From: Schizochytrium sp. CCTCC M209059
Taxonomy: Eukaryota; Sar; Bigyra; Thraustochytrida; Thraustochytriidae
Reading direction: 5' to 3'
Length of the DNA: 64,000 nt
Assembly: GCA_000818945.1 (NCBI GenBank)
Contig: KN805374.1
Location: 634,771-698,770 of the forward strand
The position numbers were made by a program, and so were the translations under genes. Numbering within the stretch: the stretch's first letter is position 1; the number at the start of each line of letters is the position of its first letter. The notes below the pieces were generated by a model. That model did no database searches. It saw nothing but the letters and a program-made list of their open reading frames with translations, and was not told the origin of the DNA. Shown one piece after another: positions 37,495 through 46,963 of the stretch.

Positions 37495-38563
37495 CTAGAC
37501 GCCATCATCCTCCCATGGGCAAGGCAGGTAGTACGTCAGAGTGCCCATGTCATCTTCAAAGGTGACATAGATAATCATCGCCTCTTTGCTCACAATACAA
37601 AAGATCACCTTGTCGTATTCAGAGACCACCCCAAACTGCATTGCGCGAATAAACTCGGTTACATTCAGCCTTGCAGACGCCTTGCCGACGCCGCTCCCCT
37701 CAACCGGCGAATCGAGTCCCTGAAACTTGGTCCGCATCACCGCGATCTCCGTGGCGACTTGCAGCTGCATTGTGCCCTTGCAGGTGAGCGTCAGAGTTAC
37801 AAACTTGTCCAGCAGCTTCATACGCTCCAAGACCGTGCGCACGTGCTTCGGATCTGGACTGTAAAGCGAGATGTCAGGCTTACGTAAGTTCGGCTCCCGA
37901 TACGCATAGAGACCCTCCATGGTCAAAAATGTCGAGATCGGCGCATCTTGCGTCACATTCAGACCACTCAATGTCTCCGCAATAATGCTAAAGCAAGGAA
38001 CCCCCTGCCGTTTCGTGAGCTTAAAGACTACCTTGTCTGATTGCTCTGCAGATTTGAACGCCCGCAAGAGATTACCGACTTTGATGAGCACAGAGATCGT
38101 CGAATCTGCTTTTGAGGCAATGTCATACGAGGTGAAAACATCCACTCCAAGCGTTGCAAACAGCATCGCGTCGGACTCCGCATCGGCAACCTTGCGAAAC
38201 TGAAAGCTCTCCTTGGACATATGAAGAGCGCACTCATCGCAGACCTTGCTGAAGCATTGCGCCGTTGCTAAGCGCGAGCACCAAGGCAAGAACCAGACGA
38301 CAAAGGGGAGAGAGAGAGTGGAAGCATCCATTCATAGCCAGCGGGCGTCAGCACGGAACCGTGAGCGTTAGTCAGCTTGTCTCTCTAGGTCGTGCCGCAC
38401 ACGCGGTTCCGTCGCGGCAGCTCAACCATCAGCATCCGCACATCCATCCACCTCACAACACCCACGATCCTTGCCTAGTACCCCTTTCCCCCATTCCAAG
38501 AGATCGAAACTTACCGAGGAACGTCCTGAGCCCCGTGTCGTCGAGCGTCGCCTTGAAGCGCAT
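37495..38563 (-). CDS. HUS1: HUS1 checkpoint clamp subunit, two exons
   Basis: PCNA-like subunit of the 9-1-1 (RAD9-RAD1-HUS1) clamp, loaded at DNA damage to activate the ATR checkpoint. Exon 1 is 38563-38515 and exon 2 is 38267-37495. The 247-base intron begins GTAAGT (38514) and ends TTAG (38268). Joined, they give 273 residues, close to human HUS1 (280). Exon 1 encodes MRFKATLDDTGLRTFL, equivalent to the family's MKFRA start. Exon 2 continues ATAQCFSKVCDECALH with the usual ISP/SKESFQF strand. Later motifs are FKLTKRQGVPCFSI (family L.K...P.L.), APISTFL, PDISLYSPDP (family PDV.iylP) and a TLTYYLPC end. A longer single-exon reading through the intron lacks the conserved start and is wrong. 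Confidence 0.88.
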
Positions 38564-39068
38564 GGCACCACGTCGCTCTCGCGGACCGCGCCCCGCCCCG
38601 CCCGCGCTCTTACGTTCAAACTTTGATGACCCAGGTGTTTGCTCTTAAAAATAGGCTTATTTTTTTTATTCTTTTTGTCTTCTCACTCTCCACCCGCCTC
38701 GTCTGGAGCGGAACCTTTTGGACATGGATAATCGAAGCTAGACGTGTTGTACATACGAATAGAGGCTTTCGTATCGTTTGCGGGGTGACGCACGAATCAA
38801 ATGAAATGACTTTATTTTCCTTACACTGTTCCTTGTTTCTAAATAATGAATAAACGAATGGAAACGCGAGCATATTCCATCGCGATGATCATTCATTCAG
38901 TTCATCTCTTCGTCTTCGTGTTGCTAATTCCTTCTACGTTTGCCTGAATACAGACGTCAAGATCCAAGACTGACTGCGCCAGGAAGTTGTCATTGTTCAA
39001 GAACGAAGACTGTCACATCAAACTGTGATTCACTAAATTCTGTCTGAGATAATGAGAAAGTGGTCTGC
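38564..39068. promoter_or_regulatory. HUS1 promoter / SPT6 3' region
   Basis: 505 bases between the HUS1 start and SPT6 stop. A GC-box-like CGCCCCGCCCCGCCCGCG stretch lies at 38589-38606, 26 bases upstream of the HUS1 ATG. The SPT6-proximal part is AT-rich (3' UTR-like). Regulatory role inferred from position and composition. Confidence 0.4.
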
Positions 39069-42000
39069 TCATCGACCATAGGAATAGCTTCCGCCTCCGC
39101 TTCCGCCGCCGCCACCACCACCGTAGCTATAGCTGCCACTTCCGCCGCCGTAGCCGCCGCCGCCGCCATAGCCACCGCTGCCGCCACCGCCGCCATAGCT
39201 GCCGCCGTAGCTGCCGCCGTAGCTGCCGCCATAGCTGCCACCGCCACCACCGCCATAGCCACTGCTGCTACCTTGGCTTCCATAGTAACTGCTTCCACCG
39301 CCACCTCCGCCGCCATAGCCGCCATAGCTGCTGCCGCCATAGCGTCCACTCGATTGGCGGCTGCGCGAACCACGAAGAAGTTCCTTCCAGTTCGTCTTAA
39401 AGTATTGAACGAGGTCCTCGAGGTTGTTGAAATCTCGCTGATCGTGCAACTTATAGCCATCAGGCGTAAGGCTGATCTTGAGCTTACTCACGGTGCTCGT
39501 ACCTGGCATAAAGTGCAGCGTAAAGTAGCCAGGCTGGTTTTCCATCGGGTTAATTTTGTACGGGATACGCCTCGGCTGCTTTGCCTTGGCTGCGCGAAGC
39601 TCATGATCAGTTTCCTCATTGTTTTTGGCCACAAAGTATCTGAACTTGTAAAGATCGGCAAGGAACTCTGCCATGGGCGTAAAGTACCGTGCGAGCATCT
39701 CATCCAAGTCTTCATACCGCAATTGCTGGCCGCTGCGCATAATCGTGAGCGGCGGCACCAGCTTGGGGTCCTTTTCTGACTTCTTCGGGTCCTCCTGCAC
39801 GTCCGTATGCTGGAACATGGGCTCCGGAACATCTGCAATCTTCCAAGTCACCGTCAGATGTTTCAATCCGTGACTGCTCGGGCGAATAATGTAGTCGCCA
39901 ACGGGCTTGTCTCGCAGGCTCTCTTCAGCCTCCCCGCGCGTGATGTTCTCAAACGAAGGGTGCGTAATGAGTCGCTTTAGTGCACCATCCGCGGTGCGAT
40001 TCTTGTTGCGCTTAGCACGAGATCGGTCCTCAAGCGTCTGAGGACGCATCCAGTATGGATCATCGAATTTGATGTATGGCGGCCGGTTCAGAACATCAGG
40101 CTTTGCGGTCAACTTGAGCGAAAATCGGTCCTTCTGCACTTCGAGAACGCGCGCAAGTAGCTCGGAGCCCACGCCAAGCTGGAGCGTGTTCGCCATCCAC
40201 TCTTTGAGTGGCCGCAACGGGTCTGCGTCCTGGTTCGGGGGCGCCGACGGGTTCATCGGGTCCATCCCGGCGTTGGAATGGAAGCCAGAGTCCACAGACG
40301 GTGGTCGCTGATTCGAAAGCTCATTTACGTGGATCGAGCCCCGGAGACCATTGGCAAGCTGCACGTCGATAAATCGACTTTTAATACCCGTAATCCGCAC
40401 CGTCACGTCGCACTCGCGGAACAAGGTGCGGTCGTTTTCGCCCGTTAGCGCGTCAAACAGCTCCGCTTGCGGAAGCTGTCGGCGCGGCGCCAAGCACATG
40501 ACAAACGGAAGCTGGAGTTCGCGCAGAAAGGTGCGAATCTTAGAGCGCAGATGCGCTGGGTCCTCCGCCATGTGCGAGAGTGCCTCCGCGAGCTGGTCGA
40601 CGTTTGCGTCACAGATATCGTCACCCGGGACAAGCTGCAGGCTGTGAAGTGCTTCATCTTCGCGTACAACAGGAAAGAGACTCCGGGGCGCGTCGTACTT
40701 GTATGAGAGCGCAGTAGCCTCGTCCGGATACGCAAACCACGCTTTGGCGCCGTACTTGGCAAGCCACATGGGGTCTTCGGACAGCTGCGCGTCGACGCGC
40801 CGACGCGACTTTTGCATCACTCTACGCGCGAGGTCAATCACATTACTATCAAGCTTGCCTTCATGGTCCGGCTCCGGCATTTGTCTTTCGAGTCCCTTGC
40901 GCACGGCCCACAACAAGGCGCCCTCAAGCAAACGATCCTTGGGGTGGATCCGTGTCGCGTCGAATGGGTTCGACTCGATTGTGTTGTAGCCATCGTCTTC
41001 GTCCATGTAAGCCCGATTCCCGTCCGTGCTCACACGCGTGTTAAAGTCGATACGCAAAAACCCCGCTGCGTTGAGGTAGACAATAAGACGCCGCGACTGG
41101 AGCCCTGCACCATCCCCGTTGTACATTGCACCGCGTGCTGCGTCATCATCATCGTTGTCCTCCTCCATTGCCGCGTCCACGTCCTTCAGCGCAGCGCCCG
41201 CGGGAACGCTGTACTTGCGCAGCCAGCTCGCAATGCTATCGCGCGAGGCAACGATGCGCGAGGAGCGCTCGAGTGACTCGACCAAAGCCTTGGCCTTGCG
41301 GAAACCTAGACCCGGAACAAAAGGCAAAATCGTGCGGGCATGTGTGAAACGAACAATGTGGTTTACGTCCACACCGGTCAAGGAGACGGCATTGACCAGG
41401 ACTCGCTCCAGCTGGCGCAGGTATGGCATCGCCGCCACTTTACCCTGCATAGGGTGCAGGTCAATGGCGAAGATCTCGCTTCGCTCGTACTGCGTCACAT
41501 CCTCGCGGGTTACGTCCGTCCACAATGCACAGACCTCTTGCAGCGGGTTGAGCATGAAGCGTGCCATGGCAGTGGCGCGGCGCAGATTCATGTCTGCCTC
41601 TGGGTCCTCCTTGGTGCGCCGCGAACTCGCCGCTGCCGCGCAAGCGATTGAATCATCGATGATCAAGGGGATGAAGAGCCCGTCCGGGTTCTCCTCCGCG
41701 ACGTCTCGTTCTGTGGCGTTGCGCACATCCGTTTCCAAGAGCTCTGCAAGATCGTGTGCAGGCCGCGCCCGCTGCGCACGATCTTGTGCCTCGCGTTCAA
41801 GACCAATCGTCATGCCGCGCATGCGCATGCCGGCGCTCGCATTCAAAAGAACATAGTGCGGCTTGTGCTGCTCGCGCAAAGCCGTGAGACCTGCCTCCAC
41901 CTCCTTTCGCTTAACAATCGAAGGCAGCTTCGTGAATTCTTGCACAGTGCCTTGAGCGTCGACGACCACCGCGTAGTTTGTCACCTTGTTCTCGTCGGTC

Positions 42001-45000
42001 AGATACACGGCCATCACCTTGACAGCGTCAGGACCAACGTAGCGGTCTTTCGGGATCGCCACCTGACTGTGGTCGATGGGGAAACTCAGCGGAGCGGTCG
42101 TGACTTCCCGCCAGAGACGCGCCGCACTCTTGCGAACGATGAGGTCGCGCGCGCGATCGGCCAGTTCCGAGAACATCGACTTTTCGACAAATTTAAGCAT
42201 GTGCTTGGTGACTGCACGCAATAGCACGTCAAAGCGGATGCGGTCCCACGGACGAAAGACATCCTTTTGCGGAAGTTCGATGGTTTGGTGCTCGTCCGCG
42301 CTGCGCGGGACTTCACCGAGGCGCATTCCAGTTGTCACACACTGCGCTCCCTCCGCCGTCAAGAGGTACTTGCTGAACTCGAGAAGGATAATCTGCGTGA
42401 GTTCTGCGCGGTTCACGCTCTTGGTCAAAAGATTCTCTGCCTCGGCGCTCAAAATCAGGAGGACTTGCGTTTCGTGTTCCGGAACGCGACCGTTGTTGGC
42501 GATACGCGTCGCAGCTGCTGGCGCCTGCGCATACGCGTCGCTGATGCTCATGGCGTCGGCATTTTCCGCGGCTGGCTGACCGGCAACAGCTGCAGCCTCC
42601 GCAGCGGCCAAGATTTTTTGGTGGCCTAGGAACTCACTGAACGGCTTGTAGCATAGCGAAGCGACTTCATAGTACTCGCTAAGCGGATTGGAGGCAATTT
42701 GGGCGCGCCCGCGCACCGTGAGACGCGTTCGCACCTTGCCATGCTGTCTGTACAGCTTTCGCAAGAATGCCAAAACCCGGGGCTCCGATGAGATTTCGTA
42801 TGCGAGTGACTGAATGGCAGCCGCCTCGACGGCTTCTTCGTTGCGAAGCTCCGCTCCAATAGCAACGTGCGCCAAAAGGTTGGGAGCTTCCGTCTCGTCT
42901 TGCGGCTCGCGAGGCTTCCACAGCACGCGTCCCTCTTCGACGCAGGCGCCAAAGCGGGCCGCAGAGCCAATCATGTTGCAAAAACGCATGAGCCCCCAGG
43001 CCTCGAGGCGCCCGTGCTGTCCGGTGCTATTGCCGGTCTTGCGCTTAAGAAGAGTCGTCTGCTGCTTGCGTCTCTCCGCACGCTTCTTGCGTTTCTCCTT
43101 GAGCATTTTGGCGCGCTCGCGTTGGGCTTGCAGCTCATCGCGCATCATCCTGTCGTGCTCATTGTCCGAGACGGCATCGAGGTCGTCCGGTTTACCAAAG
43201 TCTTCCTCATCGGAGTCGCTCAAGTCCGAGTCATCACTGAGGTCGCTGAGGTCATCTGGACCTCCGCCACTCTTGGAGGGCACGATTGCTGCGCTTCGGG
43301 CTGCTTCTCCCTTGTTGCCGCTCTCCCCCGCCGCGTTTGTATCCGCACTGCCGGCGCCGTTCGTGGCGTCATCTTCTTTCGTCTCGGTCGTCGTTCCTCC
43401 GGCGGCGGCGGCGGCAGCGGCGCCACCTTCTTGGGATTGTTGCTGTGTCGAAGCACCGGCGCCAGCCTCGACGGCTGGAGCGTTTTCGCCTGCCGCTTCC
43501 TCCTGCCCAGGGGGCACATAGTTCTCGTCGTCGCTCTCACCACCCTGAAAGAGGGCATCGATCTCCTCACTTTGTCCGTCGCCGGCTTTTTTCGAGTCTG
43601 ACGACGTGACGGCGCGGCTCGCCTTGGCCTTTTCCCTTCTTTGGCGCAAAAGCTCGCGGTGGCGCTTACGGCGAGCTCGACGCGCAGCGTGTGCCTGGGC
43701 CTCCGTGAGACCATCGCCAAACATAAAGGTCACGTACGTGTGAATCTCCTTGAGGCGCTGGATGCTCAAGTCCTGCCCGCGAAGGCGCTTGATGCGCTCA
43801 ATGAGGGCATCCCGATAAAAGGTGACATTGTCGCTCACGACGGCAGCGGCGCCCGAGGCATCAACTGCGACCGACTCTTCGTCCTCAATGTTGACCGGCA
43901 CAACGCGACGGACAAGCTTACACAGCAAGTCCCGCCAGTCCAGTGTTCGCGCATACTTTATGCCCAAATCGAAGATATTCCAGAGATCGTCGAGCGTAAG
44001 AGGCGTGATGTCCGGCGCGCAATACATGTACACGTAGGGGACCTCCATGGACTCCCGCTGCATGTGTTCAAGCGCCTTGCGAATCGGCTCGCGCAAATCA
44101 GAGAGTGGTTTAGGAAGGCCGATACCGAACCGGTCCGTGTAAAGCTTGTCGAGGTGCGTGTAGACCCACTCAGCCTGCGCGACACGCTGCTGTGCCTCGC
44201 TATTACTTCCAGCAGCCTCGACAGTAGCGCCGAGCGTCGCGGACCCAAGCATCATCTCGTCATCACCGTAACCCGTTTCCTTCGACTCCGTGGTCGCACC
44301 GCCCGACTGAGACAGCTCCTCGGGGCTCCGCATAAAGTACTCGCCGCCAAAGCGAGGCGACCGCTTTAGGTTGCCCGTGCGCTCGAGCAGCTGAATGCGC
44401 TCGGGAAGGTCAGTCTTGCGGATCAGCTCGTCTTCCTCGAGCATGTAGTTCTCGGCACGCGTAGCGAAGTCGAACATCTCTTCCATCTGGCGCTTGCGCT
44501 GTTTGAGCATCTGGCGCTTGCGAGCCTCCTCGACGTCGCCGTACTCGAGCTCCCGGTCGGCCTCAGGATCAAGTTCGAATTCCTCTTTCGAAAAGCCAAA
44601 GAGGTCGTTGAAAGTCTCGTCTTGCTCGCGCAATTTTTCCTCCTCCTTGGAAAGGTTGCCTTTCGGCTTTTTCGCTCGCCTGCGCACTTCGCCCTCGACA
44701 AAGTCATCCTCCACAATAAAGTCGGCGTCCTCATCGAACTCGTCCTCGCCGTCGAGCGGCTCATCCTCGGGAATGCGTTCCCCGCGAAAGAGACGATCCT
44801 CCTGCTCGGCGCCAAACACCTGCATCCCGCTCTGTTTTTGGTTTTCGCGCACAAGATCGAGATCATCCTGGGAGATCTTGGGGCGCTTGCGACCTTTACG
44901 GAGCCTCTTTTTCGTTCGCTTGCGCTTGTTGCTTTCGCTGTCCGAGTCTGAATCGCTGTCCGAGCCTTCTTCTTCGTCTTCTTCTCCGTCGCCAACAACG

Positions 45001-45389
45001 AAGTCGTCGAAAACGTACTCATTTTCGGCTTTTTCGTCGCCGTCTTCTTCGTCATCGTTCTTGTCCTGGTCACTTTCCTCGGCCTCGTCGTCGAGAAAGT
45101 TAGCGCCAGTGGGCCCAGACGAAGAGGCGCCCTTCTTTTTCTTTTTCTTCAGCTTATTGCTCTTGGGCGCCACTTTGTCCTCATCATCATCATCATCGTT
45201 GTCATCGTCGTCGTCGTCGTCGCTGTTGGCCTTTTTCTCGTCGGCAACAGGGTCCTTCTTCTTTTGCTCTGTCTTTTTCTCCTCATCTGAGGACTCGGAG
45301 ATGTCGCTTCCAGAATCGGAGCCCGAGTCAGAGTCCGAGTCGAGGACCTTGGACTTGGCGCCCACGCCATTGACTGAGGGGTCCGCCAT
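39069..45389 (-). CDS. SPT6: transcription elongation factor / histone chaperone SPT6
   Basis: Nuclear protein that travels with RNA polymerase II and reassembles nucleosomes. 2106 residues in one exon. Order: acidic Ser/Asp/Glu N-terminus (~1-330); helical region with LTLDDLWNIFDLGIKY and DWRDLLCKLVRR (~465-500); YqgF-like domain, VTNYAVVVDAQG (~1130); helix-hairpin-helix, LPFVPGLGFRKAKAL (~1366); S1-like, VTVRITGIKSRFIDVQL (~1663); and tandem SH2, HPSFENITRGEAEESLRDK with GDYIIRPSS (~1810-1960). Two features are unusual. One is a ~230-residue disordered, acidic/alanine-rich insert (~565-790). The other is a terminal ~100-residue Gly/Tyr/Ser tail (~2006-2106; repeated SYGG/GYGG units). Total length exceeds yeast (1451) and human (1726). 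Start ATG 45389 begins the acidic tract. Confidence 0.95.
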   Translation of the reverse strand: MADPSVNGVGAKSKVLDSDSDSGSDSGSDISESSDEEKKTEQKKKDPVADEKKANSDDDDDDDNDDDDDEDKVAPKSNKLKKKKKKGASSSGPTGANFLDDEAEESDQDKNDDEEDGDEKAENEYVFDDFVVGDGEEDEEEGSDSDSDSDSESNKRKRTKKRLRKGRKRPKISQDDLDLVRENQKQSGMQVFGAEQEDRLFRGERIPEDEPLDGEDEFDEDADFIVEDDFVEGEVRRRAKKPKGNLSKEEEKLREQDETFNDLFGFSKEEFELDPEADRELEYGDVEEARKRQMLKQRKRQMEEMFDFATRAENYMLEEDELIRKTDLPERIQLLERTGNLKRSPRFGGEYFMRSPEELSQSGGATTESKETGYGDDEMMLGSATLGATVEAAGSNSEAQQRVAQAEWVYTHLDKLYTDRFGIGLPKPLSDLREPIRKALEHMQRESMEVPYVYMYCAPDITPLTLDDLWNIFDLGIKYARTLDWRDLLCKLVRRVVPVNIEDEESVAVDASGAAAVVSDNVTFYRDALIERIKRLRGQDLSIQRLKEIHTYVTFMFGDGLTEAQAHAARRARRKRHRELLRQRREKAKASRAVTSSDSKKAGDGQSEEIDALFQGGESDDENYVPPGQEEAAGENAPAVEAGAGASTQQQSQEGGAAAAAAAGGTTTETKEDDATNGAGSADTNAAGESGNKGEAARSAAIVPSKSGGGPDDLSDLSDDSDLSDSDEEDFGKPDDLDAVSDNEHDRMMRDELQAQRERAKMLKEKRKKRAERRKQQTTLLKRKTGNSTGQHGRLEAWGLMRFCNMIGSAARFGACVEEGRVLWKPREPQDETEAPNLLAHVAIGAELRNEEAVEAAAIQSLAYEISSEPRVLAFLRKLYRQHGKVRTRLTVRGRAQIASNPLSEYYEVASLCYKPFSEFLGHQKILAAAEAAAVAGQPAAENADAMSISDAYAQAPAAATRIANNGRVPEHETQVLLILSAEAENLLTKSVNRAELTQIILLEFSKYLLTAEGAQCVTTGMRLGEVPRSADEHQTIELPQKDVFRPWDRIRFDVLLRAVTKHMLKFVEKSMFSELADRARDLIVRKSAARLWREVTTAPLSFPIDHSQVAIPKDRYVGPDAVKVMAVYLTDENKVTNYAVVVDAQGTVQEFTKLPSIVKRKEVEAGLTALREQHKPHYVLLNASAGMRMRGMTIGLEREAQDRAQRARPAHDLAELLETDVRNATERDVAEENPDGLFIPLIIDDSIACAAAASSRRTKEDPEADMNLRRATAMARFMLNPLQEVCALWTDVTREDVTQYERSEIFAIDLHPMQGKVAAMPYLRQLERVLVNAVSLTGVDVNHIVRFTHARTILPFVPGLGFRKAKALVESLERSSRIVASRDSIASWLRKYSVPAGAALKDVDAAMEEDNDDDDAARGAMYNGDGAGLQSRRLIVYLNAAGFLRIDFNTRVSTDGNRAYMDEDDGYNTIESNPFDATRIHPKDRLLEGALLWAVRKGLERQMPEPDHEGKLDSNVIDLARRVMQKSRRRVDAQLSEDPMWLAKYGAKAWFAYPDEATALSYKYDAPRSLFPVVREDEALHSLQLVPGDDICDANVDQLAEALSHMAEDPAHLRSKIRTFLRELQLPFVMCLAPRRQLPQAELFDALTGENDRTLFRECDVTVRITGIKSRFIDVQLANGLRGSIHVNELSNQRPPSVDSGFHSNAGMDPMNPSAPPNQDADPLRPLKEWMANTLQLGVGSELLARVLEVQKDRFSLKLTAKPDVLNRPPYIKFDDPYWMRPQTLEDRSRAKRNKNRTADGALKRLITHPSFENITRGEAEESLRDKPVGDYIIRPSSHGLKHLTVTWKIADVPEPMFQHTDVQEDPKKSEKDPKLVPPLTIMRSGQQLRYEDLDEMLARYFTPMAEFLADLYKFRYFVAKNNEETDHELRAAKAKQPRRIPYKINPMENQPGYFTLHFMPGTSTVSKLKISLTPDGYKLHDQRDFNNLEDLVQYFKTNWKELLRGSRSRQSSGRYGGSSYGGYGGGGGGGSSYYGSQGSSSGYGGGGGGSYGGSYGGSYGGSYGGGGGSGGYGGGGGYGGGSGSYSYGGGGGGGSGGGSYSYGR

Positions 45390-45867
45390 TCTATAAAAAT
45401 AAAGAGGATCTGTGCCTATTCAGTTGACTGACCTCGGTGGCGCTTTTGGTGACTGCCTTTCGTCCGAATTCGACACCGGCCTAAGACTACCTCTCAAGGT
45501 CGAAGGTGTCTTTGACCTTCGAGAGAGGCGCGCAAGAAGGCCTCCTCCCTGTTCCGGCAGGCCTCGCCGCCTTTCTGGCGCGCCACCGTGGTGGGCCACC
45601 CCGCCTGCTAGTTGGCTAGCGTTCGGTTGCTGTCACTCGATTCTCGCAACGAGCACCTCGCGCTTGACGCCTTCGCGAGCGAAGACCGCGGCAGTCGCAG
45701 CGTGCAGCGCAGCCCGCGTTCCCTGTCGTTCGTCTTCCGCGGTTCGTTCGACGTCCGCGCGCTCGCTGTTGCTGCTGGCGCAAGCTTGCTTCTCGCCGCT
45801 GTTCAAACCGCCCGCCAGGCTGCCGCGCCGCCGCCGCTCGCGCGCTCGCTCTCCCGCGCGTGCGATC

Positions 45868-46039
45868 NNNNNNNNNNNNNNNNNNNNNNNNNNNNNNNNN
45901 NNNNNNNNNNNNNNNNNNNNNNNNNNNNNNNNNNNNNNNNNNNNNNNNNNNNNNNNNNNNNNNNNNNNNNNNNNNNNNNNNNNNNNNNNNNNNNNNNNNN
46001 NNNNNNNNNNNNNNNNNNNNNNNNNNNNNNNNNNNNNNN
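45868..46039. other. assembly gap (172 Ns)
   Basis: Run of undetermined bases flanked on both sides by CG-dense low-complexity sequence (CGCTCGCGCG and CGCCCGCCCG), suggesting the gap arose from sequence that is hard to read or assemble. Confidence 0.99.
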
Positions 46040-46637
46040 ACGCCCGCCCGATCGACCGCCCGCCCGCTCGCCCGCGCCCGCGCCCGCTCGCACGCTCGCG
46101 CGCGCGGGGCCGCAAGAGGATCGCGCCGCCGCCGCTCGCGCCGCGGAGATCGATCGATAGTTTGCCTGCTCTGTTTGTTCGATCGATCGATCGATCTGTC
46201 TCGCCTCCCTTCGAGGATCGGGCCGCCCGCGCCTGCTTAGACTCGTATCAGCCCGGACCTGCGCGCCGCCCGCGGCAGCGGCAGGGGGGGCCTCGCGCGA
46301 GTCTGCGGGCCCTTTCCGCGCTACGCCGCTCATCGGGCGCCGGGGAGGCTGCTTGGAAGGGGGCTGGAGTCGTGCAAGGTGCCCCCGCCCCTCGGGCGGC
46401 TTGCTTGCGAGGCGCACGAGCGCGGTTTGCGCGACTTGGAGCGGGGCGGTGGAAGGGGTTTATAGCGCGGCCGGGAAGTGGAGAATGGGGCCGGCGAAGT
46501 GTCGATGCTTGTCAGTGACTGGCGATCAAGAGAGGAGAGAGAGAGAGAGATAGAAAGAAAAGCGAGGGGAGAGAAAAGAAGGCTTTAAAAGGGGTAAAGG
46601 GAGGAAGCAAGCCGGCCTTGAAGAGCAGCAGCCTGAG

Positions 46638-46665
46638 CAGACCAGACCAGACCAGACCAGACCAG
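46638..46665. repeat. (ACCAG)n microsatellite
   Basis: Five perfect GACCA/ACCAG pentanucleotides about 300 bases upstream of the WW-domain gene. Confidence 0.9.
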
Positions 46666-46963
46666 ATCGGCAAGACGCTCGCGCGCAGGGCCGGGCTCGG
46701 GGACGGAGACGTTTGCGGACGGGATCGGGAGCGCCCGGACCGGAGACGTGACCGGGCCTCGGGGTCGTGCTGACGTGGCACGTCGCGTGGGCTTCAAGTT
46801 GCGAGGGACTTGAGAGTCGAGTCAACGCGCAAAGCACGCGCACACGCGCGCACACAAAAACGCGCGCGCGCGCGCGAGCGAGAGAGAGAGATAGAGAAAG
46901 AGAGCGAGCGGAGCGAAAGGACTCTCGCGCGCGGCGAACGTGTCGCGTGAGGCCGCTTCTAAG

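Larger units (their letters stand above)
45390..46963. other. divergent region SPT6/WW gene, with assembly gap
   Basis: 1.57 kb between divergent starts. It includes the N-run, GATC/GATCGATC repeats (46148-46196), very GC-rich CGCCCGCC stretches on both gap sides, an ACCAG array (46638-46665), and CGCGCG and GAGA tracts near 46855-46915. Promoters of both genes should lie here, but the gap prevents a complete reading. Confidence 0.5.

Noticed and set aside
37483..37496. AGGCTATATAGCCT palindrome at the HUS1 stop
   Set aside because: Perfect but only 14 bases and without a loop or known motif; likely chance.
39060..39779. Ala-rich plus-strand open frame opposite the SPT6 tail
   Set aside because: Exact shadow of the Gly/Tyr/Ser repeat-coding end of SPT6; no independent features.
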